A stretch of 64,000 nucleotides of DNA from assembly GCF_937616625.2 (NCBI RefSeq), contig NC_065571.1, positions 25,618,201 to 25,682,200 on the forward strand. The letters run 5' to 3'. Under the pieces are notes generated by a model, which worked only from the letters and a program-made list of their open reading frames with translations, was not told where the DNA came from and did no database searches. The position numbers were made by a program, and so were the translations under genes. This document shows, one piece after another, positions 11,144-22,633 of this stretch; the stretch's first letter is position 1; each line of letters begins with the position of its first letter. Source of the stretch: Mercurialis annua (lineage: Eukaryota; Streptophyta; Magnoliopsida; Malpighiales; Euphorbiaceae).

Positions 11144-14100
11144 TCACTCCCTTACCATGGGTCTACGCCCAATTTCAGAAATATGAGCCAAACTACCTGA
11201 AGACTTGCGACTCAGCGCATCGGCTACCACATTAGCTTTACCAGGATGGTACTGAATAGTACAGTCGTAGTCTTTCAGCAACTCTAACCACCTCCTCTGT
11301 CTCAAGTTCAATTCTCTCTGATCAAAGATATATTTCAGACTCTTATGATCAGTGAAAATCTCACAAGTAGCACCATATAAATAATGCCTCCAGATTTTCA
11401 GCGCAAAAACCACAGCTGCCAACTCTAAGTCATGAGTAGGGTAATTCACCTCATGCCTCTTCAATTGTCTGGAAGCATAGGCAATCACCTGTCCATGTTG
11501 CATCAGAACGCAACCCAAACCAATTCGAGACGCATCACAATACACTGTGAAACCATCAATGCCAGAAGGCAATGCCAAAACCGGAGTTGTAGTCAAAATC
11601 TCCTTGAGCTTCTCAAAGCTCGCCTCGCACTTGTCAGTCCACTCAAACTTGACACCCTTCTGTGTCAGTTTAGTCAAAGGTGCAGATATTCTGGAGAAAT
11701 CTTGCACGAATCGACGATAGTAGCCAGCTAAACCCAGAAAACTTCTGATCTCGGTAACTGACCTTGGCCTTTGCCAATCCATGACCGCCTCAATCTTCTT
11801 CGGATCAACCTTGATCCCATCTTTCGACACCACGTGTCCTAGAAAGGTAACCTGATCCAACCAGAACTCACATTTTGAGAACTTAGCATACAACTGATGC
11901 TCACGCAACGTTTGTAGTATAGTCCTCAAATGATAAGAATGCTCCTCCTCACTCCGAGAATAGATCAAAATGTCATCAATGAAGACGATAACAAATTGAT
12001 CCAAAAACGGCTTGAACACTCTGTTCATCATATCCATAAACGATGCTGGTGCGTTCGTCATACCAAAGGACATAACCAGAAACTCAAAATGTCCATAACG
12101 AGTCCGAAAAGCAGTCTTAGGCACATCTGCATCACGGATCCGTAGCTGATGATACCCAGACCTCAAATCAATCTTGGAAAAACACTTCGCACCCTGCAAC
12201 TGGTCAAACAGGTCATCGATGCGAAGAAGATGATATCTGTTCTTGACAGTAGCCTTGTTCAACTGTCTGTAGTCAATACACAGTCGAAAGGAACCGTCTT
12301 TCTTCTTTACAAACAGAACTGGAGCACCCCACGGAGAAGTACTCGGTCTGATGAACCCGCTATCCAACAACTCTTGTAACTGGTCCTTCAACTCCTTCAG
12401 CTCTGCAGGAGCCATCCGATACGGCGGTATCGAAATCGGAGCTGTACCAGAAACCACATCAATGCAAAACTCAATGTCACGATCTGGTGGTAATCCAGGC
12501 AATTCCTCTGGAAATACATCAGTGAACTCATTCACTATCGGAACACTATGCATATCACCACTACTAGTCTCTAAATCACGAACCACAGCAAGAAAACCGT
12601 GGCAACCCTTGCCCAACATCCGCTTCGCCTTGATGGCGGAAATCAGATTCTTAGGTGTCTCCGCCTTCTCCCCTTGAAAAGAGAAAGGTAGATCACCTGG
12701 AATCCGAAACTCAACTGACTTCCCTCGACAGTCAATAGAAGCAAAGTGGCGTGATAGCCAATCCATCCCCAAGATAACATCAAAAGAAAGCACGTCAAGT
12801 ACAATCAAATCAGCACATAATTCTCTACCCTGAACAACCACTGGACAAGAAGGATAAACAACGTCCACTACTACACCTTCGGACATAGGTGTAGACACAG
12901 CTAGAGGTTCATTCAAAACAGATGGTGTCATACCCAATTTGCCAGCAAAACATGTATATACAAACGAATGGGTCGCACCCGCATCAAATAATACCAAAGC
13001 ATCAGTAAAAGAAATCGGAATGGTACCTTGCACCACAGCATTTGATGCACGCGCATCCTGAGGAGTAAGTGCGAACACTCTGGCCTGACCCTGCGGCTGC
13101 TGCTGCGAACTCTGTCCAGTACCATAACCGTTGGAACCTCTACCGCCGTTACCACGGCCACCAAAACCTCTGCCACCAGAACCACGGCCCCGCTGGCCAC
13201 CAAAAGATGCTGCAGGTTGAGAGTACCCTACAGACTGTGAAAACGCAGGTCTCTGCTGCTGATAAGAAGACTGCGCCACACTGGAGTTAGACATCTGCTG
13301 CCCAGATGTCGGACACTCCCTGGAAAAATGACCCGGCTGGCCACAAGTAAAACAACCTCCAGGAGCTAACTGACACTGACCATAGTGCCTGCGTCTGCAA
13401 TTCTGGCAGAACGGAATGTTCAATCCACCACTGTGCCCGCGTCCTGAACCACGGTTGCTCCCACTGCTACTGGAACTGTACGGAGCACTCCTGGCACTAT
13501 GCCTCCCTTTGTTGTGAGTCCGTCGACTCCCCCTGTTGGCCTGAGAAGAGCCACTGTAGTAATTCCCACTACTATGCTGCACTGGGGCCTGCTGCCCCCC
13601 ACTAGGAAGATCACTCTTTCCCTTTTGATTCTGGAAAGGGTCAGAGATCGTCCCAAACTGAACCATCGAATTCTCCATCCGTCGCGCACTATCCACTAAC
13701 TGGGCAAACTCCATGTTTGTCCCTATCAGCAAAGGGAGAAACTCCGAGCCTAAGCCCCTAATATAACGGTCGTTCACTCGCTCTTGATCACCCTGTAGAT
13801 CTGTAGCAAACCGTCCCAAACATACAGACTCAGTAGTGTAGTCTGTCACTGATCTATCCCCCTTCTTCAAATTTAGCAGCTTTTCTCTGAAACTCTCAGT
13901 AACAGAGAAGGGTAGATAGTAACCTCTGAACCTGATCACAAAATCAGCCCAAGACAAAGTATCCATAACAGGCCTGATGTTATCACGATACCAGTCCTTA
14001 GCTGGACCCTTCAGCGACATCTCCACAAGCATCACTGATTGACGATCAGAAGCTTGAATCCTCTGACTGTTGTACTCAAATTCCTTCAAAAAGTCAAGAG

Positions 14101-14227
14101 CATCCCTAGTACTATTAAAAGAAGTTGGATTCAACTTCAAGTAGATCATCACCAACTCTCTGTCTGTTGGAATGTGACCGACACCAGCAAGTCCACCAAT
14201 ACCAGCTACAGCACCAACCTGAGGTTG
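11144..14227 (-). pseudogene. Gag core, protease, reverse transcriptase and RNase H segment
   Basis: This open stretch of 1,027 codons lies between the two premature stops. Numbering from codon 14155: a retrotransposon Gag domain spans about 1-165. Two zinc knuckles follow, an atypical C250-C253-H257-C261 and a classical CX2CX4HX4C (C268, C271, H276, C281). A glycine/arginine/glutamine linker leads to the aspartic protease with DAG at 391-393 (usually DSG or DTG) and ILGMDWL at 461-467. The reverse transcriptase (about 578-790) has its catalytic aspartates in [10 protein letters not shown] (D663) and FIDD (D727, D728). RNase H (about 868-985) has D874, E911, D936 and D979. All these residues are in place, so inactivity comes from the breaks. 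The alanine after the protease aspartate is unusual and may weaken cleavage. Confidence 0.93.
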
Positions 14228-14605
14228 CTATTGCTGCGTTAGCTGACCCAGTACAGTACACTGATTCTGCAGAAGAGCCTGGTTGTTCTGCATCTCGACA
14301 ATCCCAGCTAAGAAGGTAGTGAAGTCGAACGCTTGCATGTTTGGTGCTTGTTGCACCTCTGGTGCCTGCTGCACATTCGGTGCCTGAACACCTGCTGCAC
14401 CACGTCCTCTAGCTCCACCCCTACCAGCACCAGCTCCTCTGCCTCTACCAGCACCTCTACCTCTGCCAGCACCTCCACCTCGACCACGTCCAGCATTAGC
14501 CTGAACTGGTGGTACGTTCTGATCGACTTCCATGGAAATCGCATCATCAGCCACAGCTTCTTGCTCTGCCGCAGCACGAGCACGAGTACGAACAACATTG
14601 TCCAT
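14228..14605 (-). pseudogene. Gag N-terminal part, ended by a premature TAG
   Basis: Starts with ATG at 14605 (MDNVVRTRAR). The 125 residues form an acidic start, then a block of Arg-Gly-rich repeats (about residues 38-70, RGRG units), then a proline/glutamine stretch with repeated QAP and QQAP. It ends at TAG 14230-14228. The next codons continue in the same frame into the Gag core, so the stop is a mutation, most simply CAG to TAG. The RG-rich part may bind RNA. The start follows a leader of about 340 bases after the primer site. Confidence 0.88.
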
Positions 14606-14932
14606 ATCCTAAGGATTGAACAAAAACAATATAAATAACACATAATTCATACCCAAGTATGAAACAAAACAATTAATAATTTGGATTTCCCGAGAAATCA
14701 ACAGCAATAAAATACTCACCCAAGTGAAATAGCATTAACAATTAACAGCATCAAATCAACAAATAATGACTGACTCGACGCAATCCTATTGGTATAGGCA
14801 GAATGTTTTAAAATCAAAAGATGACGGTTTTAAAGACATGACAGAATCCTATATCCGCAGTAGTTCCTAAAACACAACCATACCTAACAGAGTAAACACA
14901 TAGCAAGCAATTGGCCTTGGTTTGAAACCAAA
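14606..14932 (-). other. Leader of the Tekay-like element
   Basis: This is the untranslated leader between the primer site and the gag ATG. About 250 bases next to the primer site align well, by eye, with the leaders of the gene-less elements at 20028 and 29903. Shared phrases include actactgcgga, cgtcatcttttgatttta and attgcgtc followed by agtcagtcatt. Conservation of a non-coding leader between autonomous and non-autonomous elements suggests signals for packaging or priming. Confidence 0.75.
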
Positions 14933-14933
14933 G
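14915..14933 (-). ncRNA. Leader hairpin next to the primer site (Tekay-like copy)
   Basis: The minus strand reads CTTTGGTTTCAAACCAAGG, an 8-pair stem with a 3-base loop that begins at the last base of the primer site. The gene-less elements have the same stem with one G-C pair replaced by A-U (20027-20045 and 29902-29920). It is an RNA structure within the transcript, not a separate gene. Confidence 0.6.
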
Positions 14934-14944
14934 CTCTGATACCA
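14933..14944 (-). other. Primer-binding site, initiator tRNA-Met
   Basis: The minus strand reads TGGTATCAGAGC four bases after the 5' LTR end (GTGACA). This is the complement of the 3' end of plant initiator tRNA-Met, the usual primer for this group. Confidence 0.93.
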
Positions 14945-15541
14945 AGTTTGTCACGACCCATTTTCATGAATCGCGACCGGCGCTAGGGTATGGGTAATGT
15001 AGTACCGAAACCCGTAGCTAGCCTTTCATTTAACACATAAACACATAAACCTGCATAAAACCAGTGCTCGGGGGCAACCGAGACTTCAGCCTAAATCTAG
15101 CAGTTATAATATTCAACAGTTAATATAACATGTTTATTCAATTCCGAGTCTAAAATAGATTCATCATAAACCAATGTAAATAACATAGCATGCCAAAGCA
15201 ATATAACCAGTCGAACCAATCCGACAAAAATGTATAATAATGATAAAGACGTCTAGTTACTACTGCGGTCTAAGAATAAAACAGTTTCACAGTTTTACTA
15301 AAATAAAAGGGAACCTCCGAGGAAAAGTAAATGCGGAGATCACCAGACTCTCTCAGATCATAACCCTGGGAAAATTGGGAAAACAACGGGGTCAGATATA
15401 CTGAGATGAGTTTATACCACTATCTACATTTATTAAGTGGAAAACCTTTAAAACGTTTAAAACATTTAATAACAATATTACGGATAATAGTTGGAACCCT
15501 AATCCACAATTCTAAATAAATATCACAATCCAATAGGTCTG

Positions 15542-15662
15542 GTCCCGAGAGCTGAGCTACACCGAGTTACCACTGACCACTCTTATACCAGAGTCTCGAG
15601 AGCTAAGCTACACCGAGTTACTCTACCTGGTCCCGAGAGCTATGCTCACACCGAGTTACCAC
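15542..15662 (-). repeat. Three-copy subrepeat in the 5' LTR
   Basis: Same trio as 7291-7411. The second copy here reads GTCTCGAG, a single change. Confidence 0.75.
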
Positions 15663-16371
15663 ATTTCTATATATACCTTACCCAGATCAATACCGGTGCG
15701 CACGCAGTCCTAATGATGCCCATTAGGTAGCATGTTCCAACTAAGAGCCATAATATAAAACAGTTCCAAATATACGTACAGTATATATATTTAATATTAA
15801 AATAACAATTTACTTAATAAAGCGGTAAATAGTAAGTATAAACTCACTGCTTGCTAATCCACGTGAAAAACCGGCAAGCAACTAATCCTGGTTCGCCTCT
15901 GAAGCACGAACAGTAGACGGGTCTAGACAAATAAAATAATTATTAAAAACAGACCCTAACTCTAGAGAGTACTAGACACCACATAGGACTAGCGCAAATA
16001 ACATGTCGGAATAAACAATCCAAAGCACACACAAATAATACCCATTAGGAAATAAAGCCCAATTAATATAAGTCTATTGAGTTCTCGCTTAAAATCCAAT
16101 TTATAAATATTATTTAATAATCTTTAAATAATAATTAATTTCCAAATAGCGGGTTAGCCGAGTTATCACAAACTACCAAGTTAACCTCATTTGTCGGGCG
16201 ACCCAAGTCTAACCCGACTCAAAACGTTTATCAAATATAAACCCAAGTTTATATTTATAAAATAAATTAACAAAATAATAATCCATTTTAAAAGCAGAAC
16301 TCAATAACTTCAATTTCAAGTAACCCAAGTTACGACCCAAAAATCTAACCATTTTAAGTTCATAAAAGTTT

Positions 16372-16425
16372 AGGGACTAAATTGTACTTTTTCCAATTAG
16401 GGACTAAATTGCACTTTTGCCAATT
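16372..16425. repeat. 27-bp tandem duplication in the 5' LTR
   Basis: Counterpart of 8121-8174. The first copy has G to T and the second has T to C relative to the left LTR. Confidence 0.83.
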
Positions 16426-17497
16426 TGGTATCCAAAATCAATTTAATTGCTTTTGTTTATAATAAAAATAAGATATAAAATTACTTATCACAAATCCACT
16501 TAATTAAGTTATAAAAATAAGTTCAGGGCTAAATTGTAATTTAGCCACTTTTGACATAACGACATTTGAAGGTAAATATAATTACCCGAGTAATTATATT
16601 AACTTAAATTTTAAAAACTATCAATTACAATTTGTTAATTAAAAATTAAATCAAAATCCTATTTATTATCGAATAAAAGACAAAGTTTAACCTAAGGGAT
16701 TTCTTTGAATTAGTTAAACAATATTCATGACCAATATGGCCATTTGGCCATCTTCTCATTTTCAAACAACAAACAGCCCCGCCTTACAGATTCATCCAAT
16801 AACTCCATTAATGAACATGAACTGAAACTTCCTAAACAACCTAATGCTAATAAGCAAACCAAAATCTAACATCAATTCAAACAACACAACATTTGACATA
16901 AACACCAAGAATTAACTCAAGAACATCACTGCAATTTAATCATCCCGAGAACGACGAGCAACAATCTGGAATAACAAAACTCATTGAAAGCTTTAACGAA
17001 CGACAACCCAGGAGATTTATAATCATATACAAGCAAAATCAAAACCAAAAGAGGAAGGAATGGTTCGGCAGAAACATTAAAGCAAAACAGAAAACACATT
17101 TGCGTACAAAAACGATGAAACGGCGGCGATTGAAACGAGGTCGATTACGTACCGTTTTGCAAAACCGAGATAGGGAATCGAAGGTACGTGAGTCTAGAAC
17201 GTCTGGAATTAAACGGTTCTGATTTCGATTAAGAAACGAGCAAGAACGAATCAGAAAACCGAAGGACGTTTCAAGAGAAAACTGAAATCAAAAGAATCAA
17301 AGATACTTACTGAACATCGATCTTTGGAGGATGATTACGGCTTCGTTTCTCAGCGAAAGAACAAACGAAAAACGTCTAGGGCTACCTTGCAGCGTGATCT
17401 AGGTTTTTTATGAAGAAACCGACTTAAAATAATGCAAGGAAACGGGCCGTAAACGAGGTCGAAAAGGGCCAAACGAATGGGTCCAAGGGATATTGGT

Positions 17498-17614
17498 TTC
17501 TCGAACGGGAATGGCCTTCCAGGCCTGATTCCTGTTCGAGAATGGCCTGGTCTCGAACGAGACCAGGCCCAAAAGAGGAATTCCCGTTCGAGAATCCCAA
17601 TTCTCGAACGGGAA
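17498..17614. promoter_or_regulatory. Cluster of three inverted repeats in U3 (5' LTR copy)
   Basis: Same cluster as in the 3' LTR, in the copy that would drive transcription. The first stem has one C to T change in one arm. The central GGCCTGGTCTCG stem (17544-17569) and the last stem are intact. Confidence 0.7.
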
Positions 17615-17768
17615 AATTAAATTTCTTTTTATATTTTAAAACAACTCAAATCGAACCTAAAATGAATCAAACCACGAACTTTCACGAAACTTAAAATACT
17701 CCTCAAAACACACCCGAAACCACGTCGGAAATTAAAAAGAATACTTTAAAATTTTCCGGGATATTACA

Positions 17769-17773
17769 ACATT
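17769..17773. repeat. Target-site duplication ACATT, right copy
   Basis: These five bases follow the LTR end ATTACA and continue directly into a tandem-repeat unit (acatttcacctttttagcg). Confidence 0.92.
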
Positions 17774-18676
17774 TCACCTTTTTAGCGATTTAAGCCAAAC
17801 GTTTACAAATGTTATGAAACAAAACCAACGTTTCTCCATTTTAGCGATTTAAGCCAAACGTTTACAAACGTTACAGAACAAAACCAAACGTTTCACATTT
17901 TTAGCAATTTAAACCAAACGTTTACAAACGTTACGAAACAAATCCAAACGTTTCACCTTTTTAGCAATTTAATCCAAACGTTTACAAAGGTTACGAAACA
18001 AATCCAATTGTTTCACATTTTTAGCGATTTAAGCCAAACGTTTACAAACGTTACGGAACAAATACAAGAATTTCACCTTTTTAGCAATTTTTTAAGCCAA
18101 ACGTTTACGAAGTTACGAAACAAAAGCAAATGTTTCACCTCTTTAGAGATATAAGACAAACGTTTAACCTTTTGAAACATTTATAAACGTTTGGCCTAAA
18201 TAGCTAAAAAGGTGAAACATTTGGATTTGTTTCGCAATGTTTGTAAACGTTTGGCTTAAATCGCTAAAAAGATGAAACATTTTGATTTGTTTCGTACATT
18301 TGTAAACATTTGGCTTAAATCGCTAAACAGGTGAAACGTTTGGATTTATTTCGTAACGTTTGTAAACGTTTGGCTTAAATAGCTAAAAAGGTGAAACGTG
18401 TGGATTTGTTTCGTAACATTTGTAAATGTTTGGCTTAAATCGGTAAAAAGGTGAAACGCTTGAATTTGTTTCGTAACGTTTGTAAACGTTTGGCTTAAAT
18501 TGCTAAAAAGGTGAAACGCTTAGATTTGTTTCGTAAGGTTTGTAAATGTTCGGCTTAAATTGCTAAAAAGGTGAAACTCTTGGATTTATTTCGTAACGTT
18601 TGTAAATGTTCGGCTTAAATCGCTAAAAAGGTGAAACGCTTGGATTTGTTCTGTAGCGTTTGTAAATGTTCGGCTT
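17769..18676. repeat. 60-bp tandem repeat array, middle segment
   Basis: R orientation runs 17769-18169 and is the continuation of the block ending at 6696. F orientation then runs 18170-18676. The F part has a clear 60-bp phase. The array ends in cggcttataaac, where the repeat's ggctta overlaps the LTR's cttataaac, so about four bases are shared at the junction. Confidence 0.93.
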
Positions 18677-20011
18677 ATAAACTATGCTTTATAATTGTAT
18701 ATGATCATCTTTATTTTATTAAAGTAAATTTTGGGAATTATAAACTCTGGTCTATATTTTGATAAAATATTTGGGTCGGGTTAGACTTGGGTCACCCGAC
18801 ATGTGAGGTAGCTTGGTAGTTATTGGTAACTCGGCTAACCCAATATTTGAGGAAATGAATTTAAGTTATTATTTACTTATTATTTAAATATTATTTTCAG
18901 GAACGGATTTTAAAGCGGAAACCCAATAGACTTGGCTTATTTATTTTTGTATTGCATTACTCGATGTGATTTGTTTTCGACTCGGGTCATTATGTAATTA
19001 ATTGTTCTTTATGCTGTGGCTATGCTTGTGCGAGACTTGGTATGGTGCTAGTCCTATGTGGTGTCTAGTATTCTTAGAGTTAGGGGTTGAATGGGTTTTA
19101 ACTTATATATTGTTTTAGACCCATCGACTGCTCGTGCTTCGGAGTCTACGCAAGGTTAACTGTTTGCCAAGATTCACGTGGATAAACAAGCAGTGAGTTT
19201 GTAGTGCTATTTACCGCTTTATTAAGTACCACATCGTATTTTAATATTATAAATGCTTTTGAACTGTTTTTACGGATTATGGATCTGGATTGAAATGAGC
19301 TACTCGATAGGCTTGTATCGAGACTGTGTGCACCGGTGAGTACTCTGGGAAACGGCAGACTAAAGTCTTGCTTACGCTGGTATATAATTATGACGAGGAT
19401 TTGTTCCCGTCTACTCTGGGTTTATCAGTATTCTATGTCATACTTACGCTGGGATCATTTCAATACTGTTTTCCATAATCATAGTATATTAGTATAAACT
19501 GTTTTGATTTAAGGTTTTTAAACTTAATAAATATAAATAGTTTTGCGAACTCATCTCAGTATATCTGACCCCGTTGTTTTCCCAAATTTTTTCAGGTTTA
19601 CGATTTAAAAGCTGGTCCACTCCGATTCTTTGATTCCTCGGAGGTTTTATGTTATTTAAAATAGTTTTTATTTTCAAACTCTTAGACCGCGGTAGAACTA
19701 GTTTATAGATTACATTTGTTAATGCACCTTGGGATTATCGATTTGATCGATTATTTATTATTAGCATGTTTACTCTGGATTACTTTAATATTATATTTAA
19801 GGCATGCTGTTGAGTATTTTTGGATAATTAAGTTATTTATATTAGGACTGTAATATAAATTGCTAGACTTAGGTTGGAGTCCCGGTTGCCCCCGAGCAGT
19901 TTTTTGCAGGTTTAAATATTTAATTGTTTTCTGCAAGGCTTGCTACGGGTTTTGGTACGACCATACCCATACCCTAGCGCCGGTCACGAATCATGAAATT
20001 GGGTCGTGACA
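18677..20011 (+). repeat. Truncated 5' LTR of gene-less element 1
   Basis: Begins inside the LTR at ataaactatgc (matches 25801) and ends CGGTCACGAATCATG...GTGACA at 20011. The U3 and promoter part is absent. Confidence 0.92.
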
Positions 20012-20015
20012 AAGT

Positions 20016-20027
20016 TGGTATCAGAGC
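20016..20027 (+). other. Primer-binding site, initiator tRNA-Met (element 1)
   Basis: TGGTATCAGAGC, four bases after the LTR end, identical to the Tekay-like element. Confidence 0.93.
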
Positions 20028-20045
20028 TTTAGTTTCGAACTAAGG
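20027..20045 (+). ncRNA. Leader hairpin next to the primer site (element 1)
   Basis: CTTTAGTTTCGAACTAAGG folds into the same 8-pair, 3-base-loop stem as the Tekay-like leader. One pair is changed on both sides (G-C to A-U). Confidence 0.6.
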
Positions 20046-22430
20046 CCAATTTTTGCATGTTATTTGTTATCGCTTTAAGGCATGTTAAGTGTTGTTGTTG
20101 TGTCATAGGATCTACTGCGGAATTAGGACTCGTGTCTTGTCTTTTGAAACGTCATCTTTTGATTTTAAAACTTTCTTCCTACACCGATAAGATTGCGTCA
20201 AGTCAGTCATTAATTATGCTTTGATTTGATGCTTTTATTTTTATTATATTGATGTTATTTGACTTGGGTGAACTAATTGCTTTTGATTTCCCGGTAAATC
20301 TTATGTTTGTAATATTCCTTATGTCATACTTGGTTATGATGTTAGTTGCCTTATCTTGATGATGTTGCTTTTCCCTTGGGTGATATGTTTTGGCTGTTTA
20401 CTTTAAGGATTTTGTTGGCATTAAATTGTTTGAGAGTACTTCTGGTTTTGGCCGAGAGCCTTGATTTCTTTAAAAAAATGATATTATCAGAATTTGACAC
20501 TGTTTTGAGTTTAAATGATTTTTGACCGAAAAATCTTTTTCACGTTTCGTAAATTACGTTGTTGGCCACATATTGGTTTTAAATTACCTTAAGGATATTA
20601 TATTTGCGTAAGTGGTGTTTTGACGCAAAAGTCAAATGGGTAGTCTGAACACGACACCCTAAAATATTATTTTCAGTATCTTGTAAGTAAAATGAAATCT
20701 GTTTAATCCAAAGTTTTACATTTGACTAAAGATTGAAAAAGGGTTGTTATTTTGAAATAAAATAAAATACTTGTATTTTAAAAATGTTACGTCTAACTTG
20801 GTGTTTTCAAAATGATTGTTTTGAAATAATATTATTATTAAAGACGATACCGCTTCGATAATTTAATATTAATTTTGTAATTTTACCATATTTCGATTTG
20901 TTAACATTTTGGTGTTGTTGTCTTATACTTGATTTACTAATTTTGATTGAAGCCAGTATTTCTGAAAATATTGTTAAAAAATAGTTGTTTTCTCTCTTGG
21001 GAGATGTTTTGATGTTGTCATTAGGGAGACGTCGAGCTTCCTATTTTTCAAAGGATTGGAATTTGTTTAAAACGTGTTTTTCTGGATTTTAAAATATTTT
21101 GTATACGTTTTATAAATGGTTATTAGGGGGTTGACTTAGGTCACCCAAATTTGGAGTTGAGCTTGGGAATTGTAATTACTTGACTAACTCGGTGATTTTA
21201 ATTTGAGGCGTTTGGAAACAAGTATATCTATTGTATTATAAAAGAGGTTTTTAGGAAAATGATTTTTAAAAAAAACTGTGTGGCCCGACATGAACTTGAA
21301 ATCTACTTTGTAAATTTTATCTTTCGAAGTGGGTTTTGATAAGTACTTTTTGACCAATATCTTTATTATTTTGATTTAAGTTGATGTGCTGAAAATGTTA
21401 TTGTATGATTTAAATTTTCATCAATTACGAGTTGTTTTGAGTTGTCACCATGTCGGTAGGAATTCGTTGACTATATAAGATGTTGCATGCTTAATCTTTT
21501 GGAATTATTGGTTAGCTACCCTAATGAGTAATTCTTTTACTATAAGATGCTTAAGTGTTTTTCGGATGTGTGATCAATTCTTAACCTATATTACTGTGTT
21601 ATTATTCTTGTCAATAGTGTTTGATTAAGTTATGCCGTATCAATTTTAGTTCTCGTTGACCTCATTGTGTGGAGTATCACGTGAGGATATTTCTAGCTAG
21701 TTTTTCATTTGTTTAGCTTGGCGTTGGTGTCGATGCGCGATTCGAACCTTTGTTCTGACCCTGCGATTAATTTAGATGTTATAATTGGTTTAGCCGGATC
21801 TAACGTTTGAACTCTAAAAATCTAAGTGATTAATTTTGTTGTCAAGAATGGAGGAACGATTCTCAAGAGTTGTTCGTAGATTTGAATTCCGAATCTGTCC
21901 GGGTCAGAGGAAGGAGATTTGAGTTATATTACTCACCACCGGTGGAATAATTCTTCTCGTGGATGTTCGCCTCGTGCGTGGAACTTCCAGCGTTATGCGT
22001 TTCTACTCGGAGTCGTTTGTGATAAATTGTAATATCAAAATCTTTCGGCTTTTGGCATTTTGGAAAAGAATGTGGAAACTGTGTTCGGGATAGATTAATG
22101 TAGTATTACATTGGTGTTTTCTTTAGGTAGATCAGTGAAATACCAAAACTGATAGTGGAGCTGTGAAGGCGGTCGTATTGTTTGATGCCTTTAGAAAATT
22201 TTCAATTCGATTTGAGGAGGAATTTGTTGTTAGGTAAATTTTAGTTTCGTTGTTGATTTTGGGTTATTTTGTTAATGACGATGCAAATTGGTGGACTAGG
22301 ATAATGCAGATGGGTAGATATGTCAAGATGGACGAATACACGTCTCACAGAGTGTAATGTCTAGAAAATATTTCGAAAAAAAAAAAGATTTCAAATGTTA
22401 ACTTGTTAAAGTAATTGAAATATTTTTATC

Positions 22431-22633
22431 ACGTAATTGTGCCCAGACATGTCATGGACATTCATTTGGAATGCCACGAATAGGAAACTGCATTGAACAC
22501 TAAATATGATCACTAATTAAAAGAGAAATAAATAATACATGCATTTAGTACATTCATCACGGCATTAAATGATTAGGGTTGAATGCAACTCTTTGGGGAT
22601 GAGAGCTGTCATCACCCTGGCGCACAATTATGT
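22431..22633 (+). ncRNA. Conserved block closed by a long-range stem (element 1)
   Basis: The arms are acgtaattgtgcccag (22431-22446) and ctggcgcacaattatgt (22617-22633). They can form 16 pairs with one bulged base around a loop of about 170 bases. The same block in element 2 keeps the pairing although the arm sequence differs. It may be an RNA structure in the genomic RNA. The alternative is an old inserted mini-element with inverted ends, but the flanks are conserved too. Confidence 0.5.

Larger units (their letters stand above)
9640..14605 (-). pseudogene. Gag-pol polyprotein gene of the Tekay-like element, inactivated
   Basis: This is a single polyprotein frame, ATG at 14605 to TGA at 9642-9640, about 1,655 codons. 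The order is Gag, zinc knuckles, aspartic protease, reverse transcriptase, RNase H, integrase, GPY/F, chromodomain. It is broken three times: an in-frame TAG at 14230-14228 inside Gag, an in-frame TGA at 11146-11144 between RNase H and integrase, and a frameshift at about 10504 in the integrase core, where a net loss of two bases is the simplest explanation. Reading resumes in the same frame after each stop. The parts are described separately below. Confidence 0.95.
6697..17768 (-). mobile_element. Complete Tekay/Del-like Ty3/gypsy chromovirus retrotransposon
   Basis: This is an 11,072-bp element on the minus strand. In its own direction the order is 5' LTR (17768-14949), tRNA-iMet primer site, leader of about 340 bases, gag, protease, reverse transcriptase, RNase H, integrase, chromodomain, polypurine tract, 3' LTR (9522-6697). 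It is flanked by the duplication ACATT (6692-6696 and 17769-17773), which is part of a tandem-repeat monomer, so it inserted into an existing array. The two LTRs differ by about thirty substitutions in 2.8 kb by hand count, indicating a fairly recent insertion. The reading frame is nevertheless broken at three places, so this copy cannot make a full polyprotein. The domain order with integrase after RNase H and a C-terminal chromodomain defines the chromovirus group. Confidence 0.96.
14949..17768 (-). repeat. 5' LTR of the Tekay-like element
   Basis: This LTR is 2,820 bp, directly followed on the minus strand by the primer site. It should hold the promoter for the element. I could not pick a convincing TATA box; a TATA-like cataaaaaac near 17410 on the minus strand is only a candidate. 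Differences from the other LTR are scattered substitutions and one- to three-base indels in homopolymers. Confidence 0.95.

Noticed and set aside
11432..14638. Plus-strand open frames opposite gag-pol
   Set aside because: They overlap a clear retrotransposon polyprotein on the minus strand and show no recognisable domain.
22431..22633. MITE with inverted ends inside the gene-less element
   Set aside because: The ends pair, but sequence outside them is conserved equally between the two elements and no target duplication is evident, so a recent insertion is unlikely.
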